Of a stretch of DNA of 23,134 nt, positions 6,066 to 13,202 are shown piece by piece. Source of the stretch: Methanobacteriota archaeon (lineage in GTDB: Archaea > Thermoplasmatota > Thermoplasmata > RBG-16-68-12); contig VBMC01000021.1 of the NCBI GenBank assembly GCA_005879015.1, positions 1-23,134 on the forward strand, given 5' to 3'. How positions within the stretch are numbered: the stretch's first letter is position 1; each line of letters opens with the position of its first letter. The position numbers and the translations under genes were made by a program. The notes beneath the pieces were generated by a model, which did no database searches, was not told the DNA's origin, and worked only from the letters and a program-made list of their open reading frames with translations.

Positions 6066-8444
6066 GTCTACCATTCCCCAGTAGATCCCGAAGATCTCTA
6101 CAGCGCCACTCGCCTGTTTCACCGAGCCCGCCTTGAGCGCCTTGACCATGAGGTAGACCAGGGCCGTCAGGCCCGCGACCACGTGCGCCCCGTGGACGCC
6201 CGTCAAGACATAATAGATGCTCGACGCCGAGCTCGTCGAAAACGTGAATCCGTTCGTGAAGAGTTCGTTCCACTCGAACGCCTTGTTTACCATGAAGAAC
6301 ACACCGAGCGCGAACGTCGCGACGAGGGAGGCTTGAAGTCCGCGATACGATCCGCGACGGGCGAACGTGAGGGCGAAGACCATGGTTAGCCCGCTCGTGA
6401 GGAGGACGATCGTGTTGAATCCGCCCCAGAAAATGTTGTGGACCTCGCCGGGCCTGGGCCAAACGAATCCCGTGAGCGGACTGTTCATCCGGAGGAACAC
6501 GAACGCGCCGAACAGGGTCCCGAAGAACGCGATTTCGCCAAAGACGAAAATCCACATCCCGAGCGACAGGTTCTCGAGCCGGTCGAACGGCCATTTCTCC
6601 CCGGTTGCCTCGACGGGCACTTCGGACCGTCCTCGGAGGGACTCGCGGCCCCACCCGACGAGGGCCGCGGCGAGAACCCCGGTCCCAAGGAAGAGCGCGG
6701 GAAGACCCATGAGGAGACCCCACAAAGCGATGCCCGCGCCCGCAGCCACGGCGATCGGCCAATGGCTCCAATGTTCCTCGCCGAACTCATCCTCGTGACT
6801 GACGTAGGCGTGGCTACCATTGGCATGGCCGCCGTCCGCCATGGCCTGTCCACCGTTCGCCATCGCCAGAGTCAATGGCCGGAAGGTGACCCCGGAGGCA
6901 GAGATCACCGGGACGCCCTCCGGGAAGTTGAACTCCGGGGGTGGCGATGGGATCCCCCACTCGAGGGAGTATCCGCCCCACGGATCCTTGTCCGCGGCCG
7001 GACCCCGGCGAGCGCTCCAAAGCAAGTTCGCGAACATGATGAGCTGCGAGATCCCGAACGTGAACCCGCCGATCGTGATGAGCAAGTTGATCGGACCCCA
7101 TCCCGTGCTCGCGTCGTACGTGAAAATTCGCCGAGGCATGTCGTAGAGGAGATGCATCGGGAAGTACAGCAGGTTGAACCCGATCATGTAGATCGCAAAG
7201 TGGATTTTCCCAAGCCTTTCGCTGTACATGCGGCCCGTGAGCTTGGGGAACCAATAGTAGAGGCCGCCGAATAGGCCGGTCAAGCCGCCGCCGACAATCG
7301 TGTAATGAAAGTGGCCCACGACCCAGAACGTACCTCGGAACGCGGTGTCGAGCGCGACAGACGAGTTGAAAACTCCGGTCACGCCACCAATGATGAACAA
7401 GCCTAACGCTCCGACTGCGAAGAGCATCGGGGTCGTGAATCGGATCGAACCGCCGCGGAGCGTGAAGATGTACGCGATGACGATGATGGCGAACGGGATG
7501 GAGATCAGCTCGGTCGTGACGTTGAACGCCTCGAGAAGGCTCTGCGAGATGCCTGTCATGAACATGTGATGGGCCCACACGGTGAAGCTCAAGATGCTTG
7601 CTATGGCGAGGCACGGAATGATGATCTTCTTCGCGTAAAGAGGCCGGCGGCTGAACGTTGACAAGAGGTCCCCGACAATCGCGAAGCCGGGCAACAGGAG
7701 GACGTAGACCTCCGGATGGCCGAAGAACCAGAACATGTGATCCCACAAGAGGGGGCCGCCTTGACTCGACGTGAAGAACACAGTCCCGAACGCGCGGTCC
7801 GCCACCAGGAGGCTGAGCGCGGACACGAACGCGGGGAATGCCCAGAGCATCAGCAGGCTCGTGAAGATCCACCCCCACGTAAAGAGCGGCAGCCGCATGA
7901 GGGACATCCCCGGGGCGCGAAGGCGGAAGATCGTGACGAGGAAATTCACGGTCGACACGATGCTCGACGCCATCAGGAGCATCAGAGCGAGACCCATCAT
8001 TGAGCCGCCGACCGCCGGGCTGAACTCGACCGTGTTGAGGGGCGCGTACGTTGTCCATCCCCAGTCCGCGGTCCCGCCGCCGGCGAAGTAGCTGGACAGG
8101 GCCAGCATGCCGCTGGCGAGGTAGACCCAGTAGCTGAGGGCGTTGAGCCGCGGGAACGCCATGTCCCGCGCGCCAATCTGGATGGGCACGAAGTAGTTCG
8201 CGAACGCGGCGCCGAGCGGGGTGATCACCCACAAGAGCATGAGGAGACCGTGGGTCGTGACGAGCTGGTTGTATTCATCCGGCTGGAGGAAGGTATTCGA
8301 CGGGATGGCGAGCTGAAAGCGGAAGGTGAGCGCGAAGAGCCCCGCGGTGACGAAGAAGTAGAGGGAGGTGAAGAGGTAGAGAATCCCGATATCCTTGTGG
8401 TTCGTCGTGAAGAGCCACCGTTTCAAGGGAATCCAGTCGACCAT
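6066..8444 (-). CDS. Haem-copper oxidase, fused subunits I and III (SoxM-like)
   Basis: The catalytic subunit of an aerobic terminal oxidase fused to subunit III, 793 recognisable residues. Subunit I carries haem a ligands His65 and His380, haem a3 ligand His378, CuB ligands His243, His292 and His293, and the cross-link Tyr247 in GHPEVY. The D-channel is present: Asp94 and Asn101 in DMAFPRLN, and Glu245. The K-channel lysine (YF..ATMxIAVPTGIK in Paracoccus) is replaced by Ile321. A Gly/His-rich linker (about 528-555) leads to subunit III, which ends at GIYWGMVD. The frame stays open to 5589, but the sequence after residue 793 is no longer oxidase-like and overlaps subunit IV in another frame. 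The last helix of subunit III is thus missing. It starts 10 bases after subunit II. Confidence 0.92.
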
Positions 8445-8454
8445 GGCTTGCCCC

Positions 8455-9195
8455 TTACCCCCCGTTGTACCATCCGCGGAAATTGTCCCCGGTGAGGACG
8501 AGGAGGTCCGCGAACATTAAGGCGTGGCCGGTCCCGCACAGCTCGTAACACCGGACCGCTTCGCGATATTCCGGAATCGTGTCCGGAATGCCGACCTTGT
8601 CCGCGACAAACCACGCCTGATTCACCCGACCGGGGATAGCATCCCTCTTTATTTTGAAGACCGCAATCCCGAACGAGTGGAAGACGTCCGCGCTCGTGAT
8701 GTTCAGGATAACGGTCCCGCTCCAGCATCCGCGCACGGAGGACGTGCACGTCCCATTAACGACCGGGACGCGAAGTTCGCCGATTGCTTCACGGCCATTC
8801 GCATAGACGAACCGCCAGCCCCATTGAAAGCCGATGACATCGATGTAGAGAGCGTTCGGGTCGCTCGGGGGGTTTTGCAGATAGGCGTTGAGCGCAAACG
8901 TGTTCAGCGTGAGGCCGAAGAAAAGAGCCACCAAGAATGCCGTCAAGATCGCCGCGAGGGCCGGATTGCCGCGATCGGCCATGACGCCGACCCGCGGCGC
9001 GTCCGTGGGTTCCGCCGCACCCGGCTTCCTCCGATACCTCGCGAGGAAGAAGAAGAAGATGACGAAGACGGCCCCGCCGACGATCACCGCGGCGATGATG
9101 TACAATGTGAAGAGGGACTGCCATTGCTCCGCCGAAGGGGCCAGAGCCGGCACGAGAACCGGGTATCCGTATTGGCCGTAAAAAGCTTTCAACAT
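8455..9195 (-). CDS. Cytochrome c oxidase subunit II (CuA)
   Basis: Subunit II takes electrons into the oxidase through the binuclear CuA centre. It has 246 residues. Two membrane helices (about 29-51 and 80-101) precede the exported cupredoxin domain. All CuA ligands are present: His173 (FHSFGI), Cys216, Glu218, Cys220, His224 and Met227 in CYELCGTGHALM. The aromatic electron-entry segment reads GFQWGWRF (122-129). There is no fused cytochrome c domain, so a cupredoxin donor is plausible. It is the first gene of the oxidase operon, with a palindromic TATA box about 40 bases upstream shared with the divergent cupredoxin gene. Confidence 0.95.
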   Translation of the reverse strand: MLKAFYGQYGYPVLVPALAPSAEQWQSLFTLYIIAAVIVGGAVFVIFFFFLARYRRKPGAAEPTDAPRVGVMADRGNPALAAILTAFLVALFFGLTLNTFALNAYLQNPPSDPNALYIDVIGFQWGWRFVYANGREAIGELRVPVVNGTCTSSVRGCWSGTVILNITSADVFHSFGIAVFKIKRDAIPGRVNQAWFVADKVGIPDTIPEYREAVRCYELCGTGHALMFADLLVLTGDNFRGWYNGG

Positions 9196-9231
9196 TCACG
9201 CACGCACGAACGCGCACGAACCTTTCAGAAT

Positions 9232-9239
9232 CTTTAAGC
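9232..9239. promoter_or_regulatory. Palindromic TATA box between the oxidase operon and a cupredoxin gene
   Basis: CTTTAAGC reads GCTTAAAG on the other strand. It is the only TATA-like element in the 78-base gap and lies about 40 bases from both ATG 9195 (minus) and ATG 9274 (plus). It may drive both genes. Confidence 0.55.
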
Positions 9240-9273
9240 TGAGATAGCTGATGCCCCGCTCGCTGGGTTCGTG

Positions 9274-9897
9274 ATGGAGGCTGGACCGTCGTCCGGCACG
9301 GCCCCGATGGCCGCGCCGAAAAAGGGTGCTCTGTGGATCGTGATTGCGATTGTTATCGCGGTTGCACTCACTGCAGCCGTGATGGACGTGGTCGTCCTCC
9401 CGACGTTGAAGCCAACGCAATCGGCGGACTTAACAAAGCACCTCATGACGTTCGATGTCGGGTACGACGCCCCCAACTTCAATCCGGACTGGACGGCGAA
9501 GGCGGGTCAGCTCATCGTGGTCACGATGAACAACAGCGGGACCATGGATCACGAGTTCCTCTTGTTCGACAAAGACCGAGCGACAATCTTGAAAAGCGTG
9601 AAATACGCCCTCGCGCTCGCCGAGTCTAACAACCCTGGATATCTAACGGACGACTCGATTGGGAATGCCACCGTCGACGAGTACACCGGATACCACGATT
9701 CCTGGGCGAACTTGAGCCGCGTTGGTTGCCCGGATTCCTGCGTCGATCACGATGTAGCCCCCGGAAACACGTTCCTATTCTGGTTCGTCATCAATACCCC
9801 AGGCACCTACTTCTTCGCGTGCCATCAGGTCGATCGGACCGACTGGAAGGTCCACCAGGATAAAGGCATGTGGGGGACCCTCACCGTCACGGCCTGA
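9274..9897 (+). CDS. Exported cupredoxin with an expanded copper-ligand loop
   Basis: A 207-residue membrane-anchored blue copper protein. Residues 19-41 are the N-terminal anchor, followed by a cupredoxin domain. His93 lies in MDHEFLL, the first copper ligand context. The C-terminal ligand loop reads Cys183-x10-His194-x4-Met199, longer by six residues than the C-x4-H-x4-M of sulfocyanin. An alternative ligand, His184, sits next to the cysteine. A further insert before it holds Cys152 and Cys156. ATG 9274 is preferred; GTG 9271 directly before it would add one residue. It is divergent from subunit II and may share its promoter, suggesting joint expression with the oxidase. Confidence 0.82.
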   Translation: MEAGPSSGTAPMAAPKKGALWIVIAIVIAVALTAAVMDVVVLPTLKPTQSADLTKHLMTFDVGYDAPNFNPDWTAKAGQLIVVTMNNSGTMDHEFLLFDKDRATILKSVKYALALAESNNPGYLTDDSIGNATVDEYTGYHDSWANLSRVGCPDSCVDHDVAPGNTFLFWFVINTPGTYFFACHQVDRTDWKVHQDKGMWGTLTVTA

Positions 9898-9928
9898 AGG
9901 CTGGAACCTCCCCGTCCGCCGCCGCGAA

Positions 9929-10768
9929 TCAAGTGTACGTCGATGCGGAGCCTTCAATCGCCGCGGGAGGAAAGTCGGGCAGAAGCACATTCGTAAAGAA
10001 GGAAATCATGGTCCAGGTGAGGACCAGCGTCAGGATGAGCAAGAGCGTAGAGGCTCCAAGCAGCCGTGAAAACGCGGACGCTGAGCCCATCCCTCCCATG
10101 AATGCAATCGGCGTGACGTAGGCGAGGAACAGGCCCGACACCGGCCCGCTCGCGCAAGCCGGGCACATCACGGCGAATCCGAGAAGAGGACCCGGGAGGG
10201 CTCTCGCCCCCCGTTGACCCGTCGTATTGATGACCTGGAAGGCCAATGCGAACACGAGTCCTGACAGAAGCGACAGCGACGCGGCGGCCGCGACCGAATA
10301 GGGCCTCAGCTGGATGCCGAAGGTGGTCGTCGGAGCCCAGGCGATACCGGGACCGTAGCCGATGGCGCTTTCGATGACGACGAAGACCGGCGAAAGCGAA
10401 CCCGAAAGGTCCACCACGAAGACACCTTGCAGGAACGCATAGGTCACCGCGTAGACGACCGCGGAGATCGCCCAAACCTTCCGGAGGCGAGTGCCGCCTC
10501 GAAGGACTCGCGTGTTCGGGACGAGAAACGCGCTCACGCGCTTCATCGCAGCGCTTGTCCTCGGAGGCACCAATTCCGGGGTGAAGTACAGTCGGAAGAA
10601 AGCGTACAGGACGACGATCGAAACGTCGATCCAAATCAGCGGCGCGAGCGTGATGAACCAGTCGAGCACGACATCCGTCCGGATCTCGCGAAGGACTTCA
10701 CCGAATTCCGCGAATAAGAGTGCCAATAGTAAGATCGAGAGCTCGAGCCAGATGATCCGAGATCGCAT
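9929..10768 (-). CDS. Multi-helix membrane protein with a CPAC motif
   Basis: A 279-residue integral membrane protein with about six hydrophobic segments, the first two near residues 5-20 and 34-60. Near residue 202 the sequence VMCPACASGPVSG sits at the start of a membrane segment. The Cys-Pro-Ala-Cys pair could bind metal or form a redox-active disulfide. The frame is open upstream past the tRNA-Leu gene, but ATG 10768 with GGACAGGA just before it is the first start after the TATA box at 10823-10830. It lies between two cupredoxin genes, so a role in copper handling is possible but unproven. No named family is recognised. Confidence 0.75.
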   Translation of the reverse strand: MRSRIIWLELSILLLALLFAEFGEVLREIRTDVVLDWFITLAPLIWIDVSIVVLYAFFRLYFTPELVPPRTSAAMKRVSAFLVPNTRVLRGGTRLRKVWAISAVVYAVTYAFLQGVFVVDLSGSLSPVFVVIESAIGYGPGIAWAPTTTFGIQLRPYSVAAAASLSLLSGLVFALAFQVINTTGQRGARALPGPLLGFAVMCPACASGPVSGLFLAYVTPIAFMGGMGSASAFSRLLGASTLLLILTLVLTWTMISFFTNVLLPDFPPAAIEGSASTYT

Positions 10769-10822
10769 TCCTGTCCGCAACGAAAGCTGAGGAAAAGAAA
10801 CTTCCGAGAAACGCAACAAAAG

Positions 10823-10830
10823 CATTATAC
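10823..10830. promoter_or_regulatory. TATA box between tRNA-Leu and the CPAC membrane protein
   Basis: CATTATAC lies about 25 bases before the tRNA-Leu 5' end. On the other strand it reads GTATAATG and lies about 58 bases before ATG 10768. It is the best TATA element for either gene and may serve both. Confidence 0.5.
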
Positions 10831-10851
10831 CGATCGCCCGATGGGCCGGGC

Positions 10852-10966
10852 GCGGGGGTAGCCAAGCTTGGACAACGGCGCCGGACTTAAGATCCGGTCT
10901 CGCAGGAGTCCATGGGTTCAAAAGCCTCGCGCGGACCGCGCGAAGCGGGAAATCCCATCCCCCGCA
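10852..10966 (+). tRNA. tRNA-Leu(UAA) with an intron in the T-loop
   Basis: The acceptor strands GCGGGGG (10852-10858) and CCCCCGC (10959-10965) pair fully, with discriminator A10966. The D-stem is GCC/GGC. The anticodon arm is CCGGA-CTTAAGA-TCCGG (10881-10897), anticodon TAA. The long variable arm (10898-10911, CTC/GAG stem) is that of a class II tRNA such as Leu. The T-stem ATGGG (10912-10916) pairs with CCCAT (10954-10958), but the loop between them is 37 bases, not 7. Removing 10923-10952 leaves the canonical loop TTCAAAT and an 85-nt tRNA. There is no intron in the anticodon loop and no encoded CCA. The sequence read without an intron gives no acceptor pairing. Confidence 0.92.
10923..10952 (+). 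other. Predicted tRNA-Leu intron, 30 nt, between positions 59 and 60
   Basis: The inner hairpin TCGCGCG/CGCGCGA (10927-10933/10937-10943) extends by GC/GC across one C-A mismatch. The three-base bulges AAA (10921-10923) and AAT (10951-10953) flank a weak central helix TTCA/GGGA (10917-10920/10947-10950) that has one G-U and one mismatch. The outer helix is the perfect T-stem. Cleavage between the second and third base of each bulge restores TTCAAAT. The motif is a relaxed bulge-helix-bulge. Confidence 0.8.
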
Positions 10967-11046
10967 CTGCGTGAGGCCCCGAGAGGTACGCATTACGGAA
11001 AACCTTTATCCGGGGATACCGGCTCGCCGCGCGGGAGGAAGGGACC

Positions 11047-11625
11047 ATGTCTGGTACATCCAAAACGATACTCCTAGCGGCGCTCGGACTTGCGATCGTC
11101 GCCTCCGGACTCGCGGCTCCGGCCCTGGGGGCGATGTCCTCGATCGGACCCCGCCCATCGAAGGCCGTGACGATCACCCTCTACGGCAGTTTCACCGCAC
11201 CCGCGGGTTGGGGGCAGGGTCCCAACAGCATTACGGAGCCGGGACCGACGCTCACGGTCCAGCAGGGTGACGTGGTCACCTTCCAGCTGTACTCGAACGA
11301 CACGATGGCGCACCAGCTCATCATCGATGTGGACAACAGCCATTCAAACACTTCAGGAGACGGATGGTCGTACCAGTTCTCGAGCAAGACAACGGCCGCG
11401 ACCTTCACCTACACCGCGAACACGGCGGGGACATTCGCCTACTTCTGCAACATTCACGGCTATAGCGTTCAGCGCGGGACGTTCGTCGTTAACGCGGCAC
11501 CGGCGCCCGCGGGCGACAACACGCTCCTGATCGTCGGTGGCGTGATCGTCGTGGTGGTCGTCATTGGGGTTGCCGCGGCAGCGATGCGAATGCGCAAGAA
11601 GAAACCTGGGCCACCCGGCCCCTAG
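11047..11625 (+). CDS. Exported plastocyanin-like cupredoxin with Gln in the axial position
   Basis: A 192-residue blue copper protein with an N-terminal signal peptide (residues 7-29), a cupredoxin domain (about 40-150), a short Ala/Pro linker, and a C-terminal membrane anchor (159-180) followed by a basic tail (RMRKKK). The domain would face outward. Copper ligands are His89 (MAHQLII), Cys134 and His137 in CNIHGYSVQRG. The position of plastocyanin's axial methionine, eight residues after the cysteine, is Gln142, as in stellacyanin. The start ATG 11047 has a strong ribosome-binding site (GGGAGGAAGGGA). The TATA candidate is CCTTTATCC at about 11004-11012. Its stop overlaps that of the convergent aldo/keto reductase in a CTAG. 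Confidence 0.88.
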   Translation: MSGTSKTILLAALGLAIVASGLAAPALGAMSSIGPRPSKAVTITLYGSFTAPAGWGQGPNSITEPGPTLTVQQGDVVTFQLYSNDTMAHQLIIDVDNSHSNTSGDGWSYQFSSKTTAATFTYTANTAGTFAYFCNIHGYSVQRGTFVVNAAPAPAGDNTLLIVGGVIVVVVVIGVAAAAMRMRKKKPGPPGP

Positions 11626-12560
11626 AACGTATCCAGCCGCGTGCGGCGCACGATCGCGTCGAGCCCACGAAGTTCGCGCGCGCTGAGGGACCAGCCTGCC
11701 GCCCCGGCATTTTCCGCCGCCTGGGCGGGCCTCTTCCCGCCTGGGATCGGCACGACATGAGGATGGCGCCGCAACCACGCGAGGGCCACCTGCGCGGGCG
11801 TCTTCCCATGGATCTTGCCGATTCGACGGAGCTCCCGGACGAGCGGAGCGCTGGCCCGAACATTTGCGGGTTTGAACAGGTCCTCGTCGGAGCGCACGCG
11901 GTCCTTCGGTCTCCTGCCGTTATGGTATTTCCCGGACAGGAGGCCTTTTCCGATGGGGCTCCAGGCCAGGATCCCGATCCCTTCCCGGGCACAATACGGC
12001 AGGACTTCCTTCTCGACGTCCCGCTGGAGCATATTGTACCGGACCTGGTTCGAGGTCAGATCCGTACGGGAGAGGTGACTCCTCGCCTCCCGCATGTCTC
12101 GGACCGCGAAGTTACTGACTCCGATATGACGAATCTTGCCGGCCCTCTGCAAGGCCTCCAGCGCCTTCATCGTCTCTCGGAGCGGGACCTGGCCCCACGG
12201 ATCCGGCCAGTGCACCTGGTATAGGTCGATCTCGCGGACGCCGAGTCGCTTGAGGCTGGCAGCACACGCCTTCCGGACGTCGTCCGGCCGCAGGTGCCAC
12301 CCGCCGACCTTCGTCGCGACAAAGACATTGTCGCGGCCCACGTTCTTGATCGCCCGACTCATGACCGTCTCGGAGTGGCCGTCTCCATACGCTTCGGCCG
12401 TATCGACCAGGTTGATGCCGAGCTCGACGGCACGTTCCATCGCTTTCCGACAATCCGCGTCCCGCACGTCGGACCCCCAGGCCTTGCCGCCTGCCTGCCA
12501 CATGCCGAGTCCGATCGCGGAGACCTTCGGGCCGCCACGGCCCAAGGCGACATAGTCCAT
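11622..12560 (-). CDS. Aldo/keto reductase
   Basis: A 312-residue NADPH-dependent oxidoreductase of the aldo/keto reductase superfamily, an (alpha/beta)8 barrel. The catalytic tetrad is complete: Asp53 and Tyr58 (VDTAEAYG), Lys84 (VATKVGG) and His117 (YQVHWPD). Further family marks are GVSNF in the middle and VPIPGGKRPAQAAEN near the C-terminus for cofactor binding. The substrate is not predictable. The frame begins at ATG 12560, 39 bases after the stop of the upstream minus-strand gene, so the two could be co-transcribed. A TTTTTGG stretch in that gap may instead be a weak promoter. Confidence 0.94.
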   Translation of the reverse strand: MDYVALGRGGPKVSAIGLGMWQAGGKAWGSDVRDADCRKAMERAVELGINLVDTAEAYGDGHSETVMSRAIKNVGRDNVFVATKVGGWHLRPDDVRKACAASLKRLGVREIDLYQVHWPDPWGQVPLRETMKALEALQRAGKIRHIGVSNFAVRDMREARSHLSRTDLTSNQVRYNMLQRDVEKEVLPYCAREGIGILAWSPIGKGLLSGKYHNGRRPKDRVRSDEDLFKPANVRASAPLVRELRRIGKIHGKTPAQVALAWLRRHPHVVPIPGGKRPAQAAENAGAAGWSLSARELRGLDAIVRRTRLDTF

Positions 12561-12599
12561 CGGGATCCCGACCGCGGCACGGGGCCGCGGCCCAAAAAC

Positions 12600-13040
12600 C
12601 TATCGAGCCGTGAGGTCGAACCACTCGGGAGGATGGTCCGGCAGCCGGAATCGGATGAACCGCTTGTTGTACTTGTCATGATACATATTCGAATCGTCGA
12701 TGCCTCGATGGTAGGCCGAGTCGAAGGTGCGCCAGTCCTTCGCGTCGACCGCCCGCGCGATCGGACCGAGCCGTTCGCGGACGAAGGACGCGATGTCATC
12801 CCGATATTTCGGCCTGGCCACGGACGCGGTTTGGAGAATCTTCTCCGACTCTCGCTCCATGTATGCCGCGAGCTCCCAGTTCCCCGCCTTCGCGGCGTAG
12901 TACAGCACCCAATACCTTCGACTGAGTTCGTCCATGAGGCGAGCCATGCCTGGCTGCATCGCCGCGATCTCGTCGACAGTCAGTGTCCCGTGCTTGGTCG
13001 TTGCTCGCACGCGCGCACCTGGAATCGGTCCCTCCTCCAT
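12600..13040 (-). CDS. Four-helix protein resembling a cytochrome family but without a CxxCH haem site
   Basis: A 146-residue, mostly helical protein. The middle, RRYWVLYYAAKAGNWELAAY (41-60), and the repeat-like KDWRTFDSAYHRGIDD resemble a bacterial family of small helical proteins whose C-terminus carries a CxxCH haem c site before FIRFxxP. Here that place reads SNMYHDKYNKRFIRFRLP, so both cysteines are gone while the histidine (His121) and the following block remain. It has no signal peptide. I recall the family from memory and could not check it. The loss of haem binding is read directly from the sequence. It precedes the aldo/keto reductase and is divergent from an exported protein. Confidence 0.6.
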   Translation of the reverse strand: MEEGPIPGARVRATTKHGTLTVDEIAAMQPGMARLMDELSRRYWVLYYAAKAGNWELAAYMERESEKILQTASVARPKYRDDIASFVRERLGPIARAVDAKDWRTFDSAYHRGIDDSNMYHDKYNKRFIRFRLPDHPPEWFDLTAR

Positions 13041-13050
13041 GGCGGAGGGA
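13029..13050 (-). other. Start-codon hairpin
   Basis: On the minus-strand transcript, TCCCTCC pairs with GGAGGGA around an eight-base loop that contains the ATG of the gene at 12600-13040. The stem has seven perfect pairs. It could slow translation initiation, or be chance in GC-rich DNA. Confidence 0.35.
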
Positions 13051-13202
13051 ATGGGGACGAGGTCAAGGACGTTTCGGGTTTCCCTTTTCGGTTCTCGATG
13101 CTTGCCCGACCCTCGCTTCGACCTCGTTCACGCCGCGCCCGGTGACCGCGAGCCACCGATTCAAAACGTAATTCTTATGAGTCGAACTCGATTGGAGCGG
13201 AC

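Noticed and set aside
10769..10993. N-terminal extension of the CPAC membrane protein to ATG 10993 or 10825
   Set aside because: The extension is antisense to tRNA-Leu, and the ATG at 10825 lies inside the TATA element.
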